DNA of 64,000 nucleotides, from positions 51,876,302-51,940,301 of the forward strand of contig CATQJL010000223.1 of NCBI GenBank assembly GCA_958299035.1, given 5' to 3'. Every line of letters starts with the position of its first letter. The first letter of the stretch is position 1. The notes under the pieces are model-generated. The model made no database searches. It was not told the origin of the DNA and saw nothing but the letters and a program-made list of their open reading frames with translations. This document shows, piece after piece, positions 25,266 to 38,693 of this stretch. The stretch is from Cylicocyclus nassatus (taxonomy: Eukaryota > Nematoda > Chromadorea > Rhabditida > Strongylidae). The translations under genes were made by a program, and so were the position numbers.

Positions 25266-27880
25266 TTCCTTGTAAGCACGAGACTTAAACTATGGGTATA
25301 AAAAAATTGGATAACCACAAGCACTGCTGCTCCTACTTTAACCGCCGTTTGACGGAACTTTGTTTGAACCTTGCCGCCTTTCAATTATATTGAATCTATT
25401 CGGGTAAAACTATATAGTATCCTTCCTTTCAAACACAGAAGTTTAGATGTTCAATTTTTAGGAAAAAAAATTAATCCAACAGCGAAGTGTCAGAATCATT
25501 TTCCGCATACGTAATCGAAATTTCTTTGATTCAAAGATATTTATGACTTTTAGGAAAGAACTGAAAAAACCCATCCCTTTCCTTCCATCTTGGTATACGG
25601 TTGGTTACAAAGAGTACAAGGTGCACAAAGTGTGTAATAAATGTTAGCAATTTTGAGCAACATAACGATGCAATGCGACAATTTTCGATCTGTATTTTAG
25701 CGTCATTTTCGTTTTGCAAAGTTTTTGTAGACCAGCAAGAGGTGAAAAGCTAGAAGCAACGCTAATGTATTCAACAATGCCATACTGGAGACTCAAAATC
25801 AAAGGTTGTTAACAGGTGAAACATAAATTGAAAATTGAAAAAAAAAACTCTGAGGGTACTCTGGTGTGTAAACTACTCTGCATCTTTGAAAAAATCACAC
25901 GATTTTGCGACTTAAGCATGTTTTAAAATTTTGGATACCTTGTGTGATTTACATGCTCAAGTAGTTGTAATTTTTGAGTATAAGAGGTACAGAGAAAAAT
26001 TTTTACAAGTCATTAGGCCCTACAAGCAATTTTCAAAGGACATCAATTCCCATACATCGGGCATACAGACCAGTTCAGTTGTCGAAATCAAAGTAGTGTA
26101 CATCTGGAGCAATTTTGACGAAAAGCCCCACTTAGTGACTTTTAGCAAAGAACATACATTGACTACTTCTCATAAAAACTGCTCGTAATCATGCGCCATA
26201 ATTTATGTAAAGTGAAACCTTTCTGAATGCATAAGTACAAAGTGTAAAGCATTCATGTAAGCATTCATGCGCCAAGAGTGCGTAGATTAACGAGTATTGA
26301 GCTAAATTATTATACGAAGGTATTACCTTGACGTGAATCAAAATTATACTGAATATTCTGGGAAGAAATCAGTCATGCGCCATTACATTGTACGAAAATC
26401 TACAAGGCAATTGCACATTTGATGTTCGAAAGTGCAGCATGTTATCCGATTAGCAAATTGGCATGAATTATTCTGGAGTTTTTTCCTTGTCGCTGAGACA
26501 AACGTTTGCAATCCTCAATGGTTATTAAACTGATTTTGCATTCGTTAAGGGCTCATGTGGCAATGTCGCGATAGATTATTTCTCAAACGTTCGTTCAAAA
26601 AATAGTACTGTGTGATTTCAAAGAGCAAAAATTATTAGGTGAAGTACCAATGTGCAGACATGTCACGCACATATCTAGACAAAAAGAAGAAAGAAAGAAG
26701 AGGAAGGAAGAAAATAGATTGAGTCAGAAAGTTGGTAGTTAGAGAATTGTTTGTTGCAAAAAAGCCGTTGTTCCTTCGCGTGCCGATATAGTAGATATGC
26801 AGTCGAGCAGGTTTTGATGCTAATGTGTGCAATTGCACAATTTCCATGATGTTGGCTATGAACCATCGGCACTACAGTTGTAATCTGCAAAATGTAATCA
26901 TTCACACTCTCTAGAAATACTATTGCGTTAAAGCGATAAAGAATAGATTAGAAAAAGTTAATTCATATCTGAATTGTATGTTAACACCGTCCTGAAAATT
27001 GTGCAGTTGCACACGTTAGCACTTGAAACTACACCTTGAGCTGAACAGGTGTCATGATTTTGGCAATCAACTCAAAAATTCTGATTAGCTAGCAAGATAA
27101 ACAAAAAAATTATTTCGCGGAAACTGATATATATATATCATTGGAGATTACTTCCGCGTTCAGTTGTTCTTTAAGTATTCTGAATCTTTAGTTTCGATGG
27201 CTAGAGATAATACCCACTTAGTGGAGCAGCCGCTTCAAAGAGATTTGCATAGTGGAGATTAAGGCATACATGGCTAAAAATCAGTGTCATTAGTTCAATA
27301 CTTATTTTTTTCACACTACAATCAAATTCATCATTCAAAAAACTATTTTCGAAACAAATTTTTCCTCCTTTTTCTTTTCTTCCAAAACTTTTTGTTCTTT
27401 TCACCTCTAAAATTCATATTTGCCTGAAGAAGCATTATTCATAACATACAGAAGCATTAAAAACCGCTCGTATGTGCACATTTATCATAAGCTTTCTTCG
27501 ATCTTAAACTCTAGCCACCCTCAAATAAATCCCAATATCTGCGTAGTAATACTTTCTAGAACATAAGCAAAAATGAAACTAACGAAAGTACTCTAAAAAC
27601 TCCTTATCAAGAAAACAGATGAGATTTACTACATCTCTGAGCTACAAAAATTTGGAATGAGTTAAGTAAGGTGAGGAGTTCAAATAGCTAAAAAGTTCAG
27701 GAAGAGGTCTTCGAGTTCTTTAACTCGATTTACAGGAATGAAAGGATAAGATGTAAGATTCATTGAGTCCTTTGTGAATACTTGTTTGTTAATTCGTAAA
27801 ACAAAGTGTGAATCCTCTTTACAATACAATCAAATGAAACTTTTCAAGGTGAGAATTCGAACGTAGACATTGAACCTAAG
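25266..27880. other. No gene or repeat recognised
   Basis: AT-rich DNA with only short scattered open frames. No splice-consistent exon pair, RNA gene or transposon terminus was found. Confidence 0.4.
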
Positions 27881-27889
27881 CACAGAATG

Positions 27890-28140
27890 ACACAACAAGT
27901 CTAAAGACGAATAGTAGTCAGGTAGCCTCTGTTCGAATCCCATGTCATCGGGGCTGAATCGCCCAGACATCCATCCAAAGTAGTAGCTGAGTGAGTTTAT
28001 GAGAAAGCTGTGCATTGACGGGACTCGGTGCAGCTGTCGACACCGAGGTGTTGGAGGAGGAGGGGCGGGGAGGACAGGGGGCGCGGAACGCGGGGCCCTG
28101 AGGGCGTGGTCCCCCGGATGCGACGTCACCGCCCTATCGG
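27890..28140 (+). repeat. tRNA-derived SINE-like segment with GC-rich body
   Basis: A TGTTCGAATCCCA sequence at about 27932 matches the internal polymerase III B box. A GC-rich body follows (about 28015-28135) that is very unlike the surrounding AT-rich DNA. No cloverleaf can be folded, so it is not a functional tRNA. A tRNA-derived SINE or degraded tRNA pseudogene is the simplest reading. No second copy was seen in the window, which keeps confidence low. Confidence 0.3.
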
Positions 28141-28957
28141 AAATGAAATGTCACACTTCTTATACCAGTTATGACTGTAGCATCAGGTGGGCGTCAGAGA
28201 ATTGCAGCAAGCACTGGTCAGACCCCAAAATTGGCAATTCTCAAAAAAGTTTCTAGAAAGCTGTTGCTGCCAGCATCCTGCCGGCACTACGCGCACTAAA
28301 ATGAATTGCTCAGCTCAACGATAATCCTTCAAATAGCATTCTGAAGCATGGATGGCAATGAGGCGTTGTACTCTGCCTTTTTTCGACGCCAAAGCAATGT
28401 CAGAGCTATTGGCATTGAGCTTGTAACATAGATTTCGCACGAAAATTTTTTTCAAAGTGCTCTTAAAGGCAATTCAATCTCCATAAAGATTTTGAAATTG
28501 TATGACATATACAGTCTTGGATTTTTCCATAAGAAATGAATCAAAGAAAATTCAGGTTCCTGTGAAGACAGCTCGAACTAGAAAGAGGGAGTCATGGAAC
28601 CCAGAGAATCAATAGATTGCTGGCTCGGACCCCTAGCATTTTTTACAAGAAATAAATTAGAAAACAAAATTTTTGTGTTTTTGTACTCGCTCTTATAGAC
28701 ATGTTAAGACAATTACAATTTCGTTTTGAAAAGAAAATCACTATAGAAAATCACGGTTTGCTTTATCTAACAAAGGATAGATAGGTGACCGTTTCCATTC
28801 AAGATGTTTCATATACCACTGTGTAGGTCTCGCAACGCTGATCTCAAATCTGTCTTCCATATATGCAAAAAGGTTATCCCGACGAAAATATGAGCATATT
28901 TTTGACGTGTATCTGGAATGCGCTCCAATGTAAAGTTCTGCCAGGTATAAAAAGCTC

Positions 28958-29032
28958 GTACGAGTAGCCTTTTGGTTAGTGAGCTAATCCTCCACCTAGA
29001 GTTTGCAGGTTCGAATCCTGCTGCAGGCAGTA
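28958..29032 (+). other. Degenerate tRNA-like sequence
   Basis: It contains an A-box-like TGGTTAGTGAGC and a perfect T-arm, GCAGGTTCGAATCCTGC, at tRNA-like spacing. The acceptor and anticodon stems do not pair well. I read it as a tRNA pseudogene or SINE head, not a working tRNA gene. Confidence 0.35.
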
Positions 29033-29327
29033 GTTTTGCAAGTACTCTAATCTACTTTAACCTATTAGCATGCATTTCTCACCATGCATTAGGTTGATAC
29101 ATAATTTTTATGGGAATTTCACTTTGAAACGCTGAAACGATTATCAATTCAATGTCCTCTTTGTTATGTATAGAATGGAATATTTTTGAATTCTTCAAAG
29201 AACTGGCTCATGAAATTCGATTAAAAAAATTGTAGCTATTTGTAAAGGCATCCGATCATCACGATCTTCTCTTGTTCAGAAAGGGCGGGGGGGGGGGGTC
29301 GTAAAACCAAGAGTGAAATCGAATTTA

Positions 29328-29489
29328 TTAGGGTGAACGGTAAGAAATGGGACATTTACGAAGTAACTGGAGGTTTCTCAAGACAGAGAAGTAAATAGAC
29401 ATTCCAATTTTGACATGTTAGAATATGTTATTCTCTTTCTAATACCTATATAAGGTCACATTATACCCATTTTTGACCGTTCACCCTAA
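29328..29489. mobile_element. 162-bp MITE, TA duplication, TTAGGGTGAACGGT ends
   Basis: Perfect inverted ends TTAGGGTGAACGGT are flanked by TA (29326-29327 and 29490-29491). The inner sequence continues to pair loosely (AAATGGG on both sides). It is a small non-autonomous element of the Tc1/mariner type. Confidence 0.85.
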
Positions 29490-29569
29490 TAGTTGTTGGC
29501 AAGTCTATCACCCAAAATTCAAAAGGCACTTTTTGCCTACTCTCATTCACTAGTAACCTTTATAATCTT

Positions 29570-29736
29570 TGATTCAGCTGGCTTGGCTTCGGAAAGGCGG
29601 GGCTTTGTGACTTAATTAAGGCTTCTCGCGCAGCGACGCACCTGCGTCTCTCTCGCGCGAGTGCTCTCTTATCATCACCTAGCCTTAATTAGGTCACGAA
29701 GCCCCGCCTTCCCGAAGCCAAGCCAGTTGAATCAAA
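29570..29736. repeat. Compact palindrome, arms of about 56 bp with GC-rich loop
   Basis: The left arm (29570-29626) contains TGGCTTGGCTTCGG and AAGGCGGGGCTT; the right arm (29679-29736) is its near-perfect complement. The 52-bp loop is CpG-rich (TCTCGCGCAGCGACGCAC and TCTCGCGCGAGTG). It may be a MITE or a structured site; no target duplication longer than two bases is evident. Confidence 0.75.
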
Positions 29737-29928
29737 TGGTATACCAGTGAGATAATTTTTGCTCAAAACTTTGGAAGCGTGAAATTCGCATACTTAAACG
29801 TTCGTCAAGTTGGAGAAGATTACGAAACTCATATTTTTGGTGCAAAAATCACGCATCAATTTGAAAAAATAAATGGATATATGGTAGAGTATAGTTAGCA
29901 AAGCTATTTGTACGATTTCGAGTAAAGA

Positions 29929-30870
29929 ATGAGAGGCGAGGAAAAGCAGGTTGTTTATGTTTTCGCTTTGCAAGTTATTGCCGAATTCGGCACGAAATTC
30001 TTTTTCAGCACACTCAAAGCCGCTCTCCTTTGTCGTACCTCTAGCATCTCAACAAGAATAACAACATCAGTCTCAAAACTTGGAGAAAAGAGCGAAAGAA
30101 GACAAAAAAGGGAACTTGACAGATTGGAGATGATGCCAATCAGTGTAAGTACGTAGCTGCGACAAGTCGTGACGTTGATATGGAAAGACTGCCAAGTTGA
30201 AAAAAAATACCTCAAACAAGGCTGGAGACTGATAATTATAAAAGAGAAAGATTTATGAGGCACCCATAAGGCGCAAGTTCAAAGCAGTGGCTATTATGCT
30301 TTGCACTATTGCAGCAAGAGCAAGTGTAGCAAAAAAACTGGGGCACACCGGAAACTACTTTGAAAAAAATATTGGATTTTGGAGAGATAGCAAGAAAAAA
30401 CGCTGCAATGTAATATGTATCATGACTTACACTGCTTTTGAACATTACTGTTATGGTTAAAAACCTAAATCTCCTCTCATCCATGGTCCATTGAAATGTA
30501 CATCACCTTCTATTGTAAATTGTTCTTAACAGGTTGTCCTAAAAGTAAACTTTTTTTCAAGATCAAACTGTTTTTGTTCGCAGTTTTGGGGTAATTAGGA
30601 TACGATTCGATGGAGCGAAACAGGTTTCTACAAAAGACCGCCATAGAACCAAGCAAGTCGTAATCCAGGTAGGTTTGAAGAAAAATCGAAAAAAAATTTA
30701 TCATCTGAAAATTGGATTATTGTGACAAAAATACCCGCGAACTTCCAACTTGGTTCACTTCATCCAAATGAACATATCAGGATTGCTTTGACCTCCGGCA
30801 GTGGCACTCTTAGCAGATTTTTTAGTGGAAAAAGTGTTCGGTGCTTGGGCAGCAAAAATTTTTCCTTTGA
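29929..30870. other. Probable coding block, strand unresolved
   Basis: Several consecutive stretches are open and flanked by good splice signals, but on both strands. On the plus strand 30009-30144 lies between TTTTTCAG and GTAAGT. On the minus strand 30586-30704 and about 30256-30480 are open, with a GTAAGT donor and a CCCCAG acceptor. An AATAAA follows at about 30940 on the plus strand. I do not recognise a family and could not build one consistent gene model. Confidence 0.35.
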
Positions 30871-31365
30871 ATAAGAGGGGCGTGGCTCGGCTAAAAAATT
30901 TTCAAGTTCTTCGTACGCTTATAACCTCGAAATTTAGATAATAAAGGTTCAGTCAATCAATTTCCTCACAATTTTTACAAGTAAATGTTACACTTGCACA
31001 CTTTCATAACTTGTGAAAACAATTTCGAAATAAGAGTTTTACTCTTTTAGGGAAAGGCTTTATGTTCCAAAAATCATATTGAATTAATATGTAAATTTTT
31101 TACGACGAAAGCGCATAAAAATCTGCGGTTTTTTTTGTTTGAGGCGGAACGCACTATTCTGCGATACTTTGATACATCCTCTACGTAGAGCTATTGCGAG
31201 ATTGTAATTCTACTGTAAGAGATGGAGAGCTTTGAACTGAGGGTACACATTTATTCACTGGCTTAGATAGTTCTTTGGTATGACGTTTTCAAATTAAAGT
31301 GCACTCAAAAGCGCAGTAGTACTTGAGTTTACTTGAGTGGATACTTCAAATGGTATGCTTTTTTA

Positions 31366-33900
31366 TTATAAAAAGGCAATTGGATTAAAATGATCAAGAA
31401 ATTGCTTGATTTTGAGCAGAGCAAGTTCAAATTTGATAAATGAAAATGATTTTTTTGAAGAGCTCTGCGTAAAGCAATCAGATAATTTTGAAAAGCTTAG
31501 TTTATCACAATCATTTGCAAATAAATTTTCATTCTCATCCAATCCGCACCAATACGATGTAAGAAAAAATTGATACAATTGATGTTTTTGTAAAAAATAA
31601 TACCAAAATGAAACAAGCCAGTCTAAAAAAGTTCATTTTTAACGTGCGTCACAATCATCTCGCGGATCGCCCAACAAAGAAAAATCTTCTAAAAAAAAGA
31701 AGCGATTTTTACCTTCTACAAAAATTTTCGAAAACATTTTAGACCTTCCCTTCTTATTGAAGTCCCGGTGAGGGCTTAGAATCCAAAAAGACTACGTCTA
31801 ATGAAAGGGACGAGGAAAGAAGGAAATATTTATAAACTTGATTTTTTCACTTTTTTATTATTCAGAAGCATAGCTGTCAAGTATAAATCAAGTCCGTAAA
31901 AATAACGCTCAATCTTGCTTTCGATCAACCGAACAGCTGCTTTTCTTGCAAAATAAATTTTCTTGAAAATATATCTTGCAATATCTGACGCTCCATGTAC
32001 CATACATCCAGAAAAAAAAAACATTACGAGCGCATATGTCGCTTGTATCTGAACATTTCTTACGAGTCACATTTTATTCTATGTAATAGGATTTCCAGAG
32101 CTTTCGCTGTAGCTCCTGCAGCTGTTGTACATTGTCTTATTTTATGCGATGTTGTTATGTACCATGTTGAAATATGCTCCAACATAAAGCTGTTACACAA
32201 TTACACATTTGACAAAAACGCCAGCTGAAACGATTTCATTGGATGCGTCCTGTCACGAAAATGCTTTATTGGAAGTGACTAGAAGAATAACGAGTACTTT
32301 TGCGTATATGCTGGTAAGCGTTTAGTAGTCTGTCAGGAAACTGGAAGTAGTGGAAATTTTGAGAAATCTTTGGTTCTTTGTCAAATCGACTTCATATGAC
32401 TGAAAAAAGCAGAAGGGCTGGAAAAGAATGCAGTTTGCCCTTGCAATAATAGAAAAGCGTATGATTTATTTCAGTGACTACAGAAGAGAAACATTTGTGA
32501 TTTATTGCGAATACCACAGTAAGCTATCAACGGGTGTAGGTAGACATTGACAAAAACGTAACATGAGAATCCACATGAGAGGAAGGGACAATTTGCCACA
32601 AGAGCGATATGTCACGCCAAAGCTCGTGGAGTGGCTGCTGGATACTGTAGTGCAAAATGGCCGTCTCCAACTGTTAACGTTCACTTTGATATATCGAGGA
32701 CTTTATTTGCAACATACATATAAAAGACTAATTTGAGAAAGGATGGTTTCAAATATTATACAGCGAAACTGATTACGCCAAATTGCCATATAAATGCTGC
32801 ATGTCTTCTCCTGGAATAGGAGCATTTGAAACTTCCATAGAGGAGCTCGAAATCGTTTTTGAACATAAATTTTTCAATGCAGCAGCTACCATGCCAGGAA
32901 GTTTCGCTACCGCTCCATCTTGACTTGCTAGTTCTTTGATATAGCAAACGTTGTGAGGAAAATTTGTCACTAGCAGTCTGGACTTACATCAGAAGTGAGG
33001 GCTAAGTACCAGGGATTGAGCTCATACGATGATAAAAGCTGAAAAATTCACGAAATATTCTTCATGGAGTCAATCACCAAATGGCCAGAGATAAGCAGGT
33101 GGGCAGAGATGCTGGGCCATTTCTACATAGTTATTATTTGTGCGAGGAGCTCGAATAATATTTCAGGTAGGATTGGGACTCAGCTCGCAAAGAGATTTAG
33201 CACTGTTGACTCACAAAAAATTAGCCTCTAAAAACTTTCTCTGGAGCGCTATAAACAAAATTTCTCCTTGGCTCTTGTTAAAGGTTGCATGCTTAAAGTA
33301 CATTTTGCGTCAGTGTTGATATTTTAGATTTGGAGATACGAGCAACGCCTATATATCGAAAAACAACTATAATCGGATTCCATGCACTAGCTGGAAACTG
33401 AGGATTTCTCCACTTCTTTGCATGTACAGTGAAGGAGAGGGTGCCAACATATTTTTTACTGAAGTTCAAGGAACCAGATTGTTTTCCTATGCAATGTGGG
33501 AACTTCATGATTTATTCAGGCCGCCTTGTGCATTGCGAGCAACGAGAAAAACTCACGGCAAACAATCATGGAAGAACAATTGCTTATTTTTTTTATGTAG
33601 AGAGCAAAATATTGATGTTCAAGCCTGAGCCAGCCACTATGATGTCCAGTCATTAAAACGATTTCCACTTGAAAGAAGTTTCCTAAAAAACTGGGCTGCC
33701 GCATTATTTCTGATGTTATCCTTATTGCTTGTGAAAAATTTCAGAACCTTTCCGAAAACCAACTTTTTTTTCATGCTTAGAGGAGACAGGGTCTGCCAGC
33801 GGCATAGTAGTTGCCGCAAACGCACATACTGCCTGCAAGTTTGTGTTTTGAACTCAACGTTTCCTTTTTCCATTGTTCTTTTCAATCTATGTGCTTCATC
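31366..33900. other. Probable host gene exons, minus strand slightly favoured
   Basis: On the minus strand three blocks join in phase with short introns of about 65-70 bp: 33748-33832, 33557-33682, and a third beginning near 33490 and ending at TAA 33293. Further minus-strand open blocks are 32773-32970, about 31830-32024 and 31366-31560, the last followed by an AATAAA near 31360. However, the plus strand is also open across 33429-33656 and about 32560-32740, so the strand is not proven. No family was recognised. The blocks may be one large gene or parts of two. Confidence 0.35.
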
Positions 33901-36900
33901 TTCTCTACAACTTTTTTAGTTTAAATTTTTGAAACAATTCAAAAAAAAGAATTTGCACCTAATTTACGATTGCAATGTCACCTACAGGAAGTTTGTGGTC
34001 TTCGAAAAGAGTAAATTAGTTTTTAATATTATACTAAGTGGCCATCAGTCCGTTGCCTAGATTAGTAAACCAGTAATTTAAAGTTGTTAGATTTGCAAAA
34101 GCATTCGCTACCGGAGCCGCGCGGTTTCCCGCAATTACTTTTATTAATAGATATAACGATTCTTTATATGTATATAGAATTCCTATCTTAGAGACTACTG
34201 CCATCATACACTCAAGCGGTCAAGACTGAACGAATGCTGTTATTACGTTTACTAGACCTTTTTGCAGGTGACTATTATGTCTAAGGCAAAAATTAATGGA
34301 GTTTTTAGATACCACCAATTTTTTATGCAACGTAACTAACCATTTCATGCAATTACAAGTGAAAGCCTTCGTACAAAAATCCGTATAGAGCTTACTCTCC
34401 CACTCTTCTTGTGGATGTGGGAATAAAATAAGGTGCAGCACATTGCACATGTTTTCATGGTTTCACGACAACAGGAACCAGCGATCTTTGTACTGATGAG
34501 GACTTTTTCCCCCTTGTATTCAGTTGCAATAGATTTGGAGAGGCTTTTTAGTAGCAGATAAAAAAATGAAAGAGGAGCTCCTATCAAAGCGATATTCAGC
34601 TAAGAGCTTCATGTAGCTGCATGCTTGCTTTACCTCTGCGGCTTGTCGCAGAGTAGGACCTTATTTTTTGTGGTGCCTATTCGAGTCTTCTCCTGTTTCT
34701 TTGACTTTATAGTAGCCGCTACCAGTATATTCTCTGCGTTTCTTGAAAATGGTGTAACTATATAAAGCTGCTAGTCAAAGCCGCCTGAAATTCTCTTTAT
34801 TGTAGGGGATAAAATAAGCCTCCAGTTATATAGTTACAAGGAGAGCTTGAACTGCAGTCAGGCCAAGAGAGTCCCCAGATATAACATATCCTTTTCAAAA
34901 ATAATTGGTGATAGACATATCAAAGCTTTTTCGATATACCTACACTCGAAAATTTGGGTGGAATGAACCGTTGGATTAGTTAGAAACAATTTCAAGACAT
35001 TGTTGAATACAAACGACTTCTACATATAAATGAATCGTATGAGGGGAGTAAACCAAGGTTTATCAGATGGTTAACATTTTTGAAGGAGTAGATATCATTC
35101 TTGCCACTGGTAAAATTTCGCATAAATTGTGATCAGACATTCCCTTCGAATTTTTTTAAGTCAGCTTAAATAACTGAAGTTAAATGTATCAATGCGTGAA
35201 AGTTGTAGGCACACATGTGATTTTGATATTTTTGAGGCTACCATGGCCATGGACGGTCAAATTGAAGTGGTGTAAACAGTTCTAGCACTATAAACTCTAA
35301 ATTTCCAAACAACTCACGACCTCTAGCTATGCAGGTAGGCAAAGCTTGTACTATGTACGTTCAAAATTTATCGGATACACTCATTACAGCATGGCTAAAG
35401 TCTGAAAATCAAATCAGTAATTTTTTAGAATTCTATCCGCCATATACGGACATGACTGGCTTTTATTACTGCTGCAAAGTTTGGATTACTGATATGTGAT
35501 ATGTGTATGAAAAGCTTTCGAAATTGCTTCCTCATAAAACTCCCAGCTAAATAAGGCTATGTAAGTTGTTATGAATTTTCAGCCGATCTAATAGAGGATC
35601 TCAAGCGAAGAAGACAAAATGGTGTTTGACATCAAATGTAGATCTGAGATTAACTACCACAGATTCCTGAGCACAACGAAAGTGCAGCTAGAAGACATGA
35701 TGAATAAGGACAACAGGCTAGGGATGATCTCTTCCCACAGCTAATCCGGTCCGGAGATATGCACTCAACACTGATATCCTGGCTGTTTCCTGGCGCATTA
35801 TTCATGGTGCTAATCCAGCGAGCAGCGCAAAGCGCTTTCACACTAATGGCATCGGCCTTTGATAACGTACAACAGAGCTAAAGAACTACCTTTTCTCTGG
35901 ACTAAGGTTCACCAAGCTCAAAAAATCAAAAATCAGAATTAAGAAAGCGAATTTACATTTATTGACATTTATGTACACAATTACCCTGATTGGTCAGGTT
36001 TTGTCACCAGCATCATTGTAAAAGAACTTGTTTCAGTTTTCTTATAGGCCTGCCTTTTCCTCTCGTCTCGACGGAATCGCCTAAAAACGAAGCAGATCGG
36101 AAAGATAACAGCAACTGTCATTTTGAAGACTGATGACTTTTGATTGGAAAATAAATGCGGAATATTCTGTCATGAACTGGGGAACAGCTGGTGGAATGCT
36201 CAGAAGCTGTTCTGATACGTTTTTTTCTTCAAAACAAAGAAGTTGCAGATTCTAGGAATCAGAAACTAATGGTGCAAAACGAAAAGTGACTTTTACTTTT
36301 TCAGCAACTGAGCGTCTAGCGATTTAAATCAGCGGAGTCTAGAGATTTTTCAGGGTTGTTGCCATTAGAAAAATTTATTTTGAGAGTGACGTGGCGTTAC
36401 TTCACTGAATTTTTCTTGAAGCCTTCCAGTTTTTATTGGCTTATAGCCTCAATTGTTCGAAAAGGTGGCAATCGTGCCCTGCAAAAACTGTATATGTTTA
36501 CGAAGATATTTCGATTCCAACCCATTCTTGATGCCCTCGAGGCTGGTGATGACGTCACAACTTGTCCACCTTTCATTCTTTTTGCATCAAATTTCGCAGG
36601 TTATTCTGTTGAGATAATAAGAGCGCTAGAAGCTATTTCTTCACAGAAATTCGCTGAGCGGTTATAAACTAGAGACTAATCTGACGACGAATTAGTCTGA
36701 TGAGACAAAAAAGTCGCGCGAATTATAAACTCTAACAGGAATCAAAGCGGCCACCATAGTTTCAATAGCTATCGAAAGCAGTAAATTATAAACTAATGTA
36801 GCAGAAAGAGGATGTGAAAAGAACTCGGGAAATTCCTCTTCGCAAAAATATTGCAAAATTGTATATAATGCAGGGGCCGCCATTACTCTTACTCATTTTG

Positions 36901-37290
36901 TTTCGAATTCTGCTTCAGTGTAAAGCAAAACTTTTTATGGTAATAGGTTTTGTGTAAAATTGCACGTTTATTTTGACTTTTGACTCTCAAATCAACATAC
37001 CTCCAAGTTTCTCCAAATCTTCCAAATCCAGATCTTCTAGTGGATCCTTTCTATTAATTCCAGTTTCACCTGAAAAGGCAAACGATGATACTGACACCGC
37101 CCTTAATGATATAGAATCTCAAAAAAGCTATAGCAATAAGTCAAGTATTTTCCTAACTATTAAGGGGATTGAGATCCGAAGAATATTTCCAAGAACAAGG
37201 CGATTTGCTAGACGTTTACGATTACGAAGTGTAGCATCATAATTTAGCTTGGTTTACGAAAAGAAGAATATAAATAAAGGCTGTATTAGC
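33901..37290. other. Further coding-looking blocks, unresolved
   Basis: The best single block is 34396-34599 on the minus strand: 68 codons between a CTTAG acceptor and a GTAAGC donor, phase 0 at both ends. Others are 35659-35877 (minus, Cys-rich, but also open on plus), about 36748-36880 (minus), 36356-36667 (plus, 103 codons) and 36973-37242 (plus, Ser-rich with a basic C-terminus, AATAAA at about 37272). No domain was recognised in any of them. They suggest one or two host genes here, possibly convergent. Confidence 0.35.
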
Positions 37291-38693
37291 ATAAACGCGA
37301 TTGTTAGATATGTTATTATCGGATTGAGTTGTAGTCAATGCAATTACCCAAATTAGTCAAAACCTTGGATCTTCAAATTCAAAATCAGTTCGCTTCTAGA
37401 GAAGTTAGAGTCTAGGATTTGTAAAACATTAGTCGGAAGCGCTAACAGTTGTTTTTTGATGCCTGAAAAGTCAAGGTTGCGCGAGCTTCATTACAAAGAA
37501 AGGACCAAAGAAGAAATGGGGCGCAGGAGCAGTGCTATGAAATGCTAAAGCAAAGATCAAAATCAAAGAAGTCATATGAAAAATTAGAGTTGACCAACAA
37601 ATTCTGTATAATTTCAAAGGGCTCTTCAAGAGCTTTTAAGTGATACATATTTAGATGTTCCATTTTCTTGCAATTTTCAAAAGTTGATATTCTTCAAGAA
37701 AACATCAAAACTTTCCAAAAAGCGACATTACATACAAAGTTTTGGGATACATACATCTCTACTTGTTTGAAACTAACTTTTTTTAGTTCATCGATGTGTC
37801 ATTATTTCTCTAAACCACAAAAACATTTCAGCAAATCTAACAGTTAGCAGCGATTTTTCGTAACTGAAATCATTGTATGAAGGGACGGTCGAATGGCGCT
37901 TATTGTTCGGAACTATGAACAAACTCAGTCATTTCAGTTACAATAAAACGTCTTATCGAAACGGGAATTTTAGCTCCAAGTTACCATACAATTTGCAAAA
38001 TTTTTGTGTGGGGAAATTTATATCATGACATCGAATTCGGATCGGGAAAAAAAGGTTCGTCCAGCAATTTTCGTCCGATTTCTAGTAACTCATATTTTCT
38101 GCAATTTTAGAGGACTCTAAAATGTTACTCGATAAAGCCAAGCAAGCTTTTAAACACAAGTTTGGTCCATCAAAGCTATAGGCCAGATTGAAATGTTTTT
38201 ATTCTTCAAAAATCCAAAAAACTTGCCAACCAACTTTCTTTCGCATTTGCTCTGGATCGCATTTGTACGCTTATTGTAATTTTCATGACTAGAAATTTGA
38301 CAAAAAGAAGGTCATAATACAAAAGCGTTTTTTCCGGTTTTTCATGCCAAATTGACTGTTTTAGATTCGTAGAAGTCTGTAAATTCATAAAACTTCCAAA
38401 GATGCATTGAAGAATGGCAGCCCATCATTGCTTCGGTAGGAGCACGGCTTTGCACTTTTTATTTCTCAGATTGCAGCTATTAGAAGAATACAGGAGCTAT
38501 ACATATAAATATCTAATGTGGAAAGCATGAGCAAGTTGGAGATTCTAGGGTTTCTTTGAACAAAAAGGGGAAACAAAGTTATTAGAATTTATGAATTTCA
38601 TGTAGATTTTCACTTTAAAAACTTTACTCGAATAAACTTGGTGAGAATATTCTTGACATCTTGTAGAATTTAGCTTGCTCGCTATGGAGTGAT
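37291..38693. other. No gene or repeat recognised
   Basis: AT-rich DNA without splice-consistent open frames, terminal repeats or RNA-like structure. Confidence 0.4.

Noticed and set aside
28958..29032. A functional tRNA gene
   Set aside because: The T arm is perfect, but the acceptor and anticodon stems do not pair, so only a tRNA-like remnant is reported.
30532..30560. A mariner-type end (AGGTTGTCCTAAAAGT)
   Set aside because: No complementary end nearby, and the sequence also fits an intron or exon edge in an ambiguous coding block.
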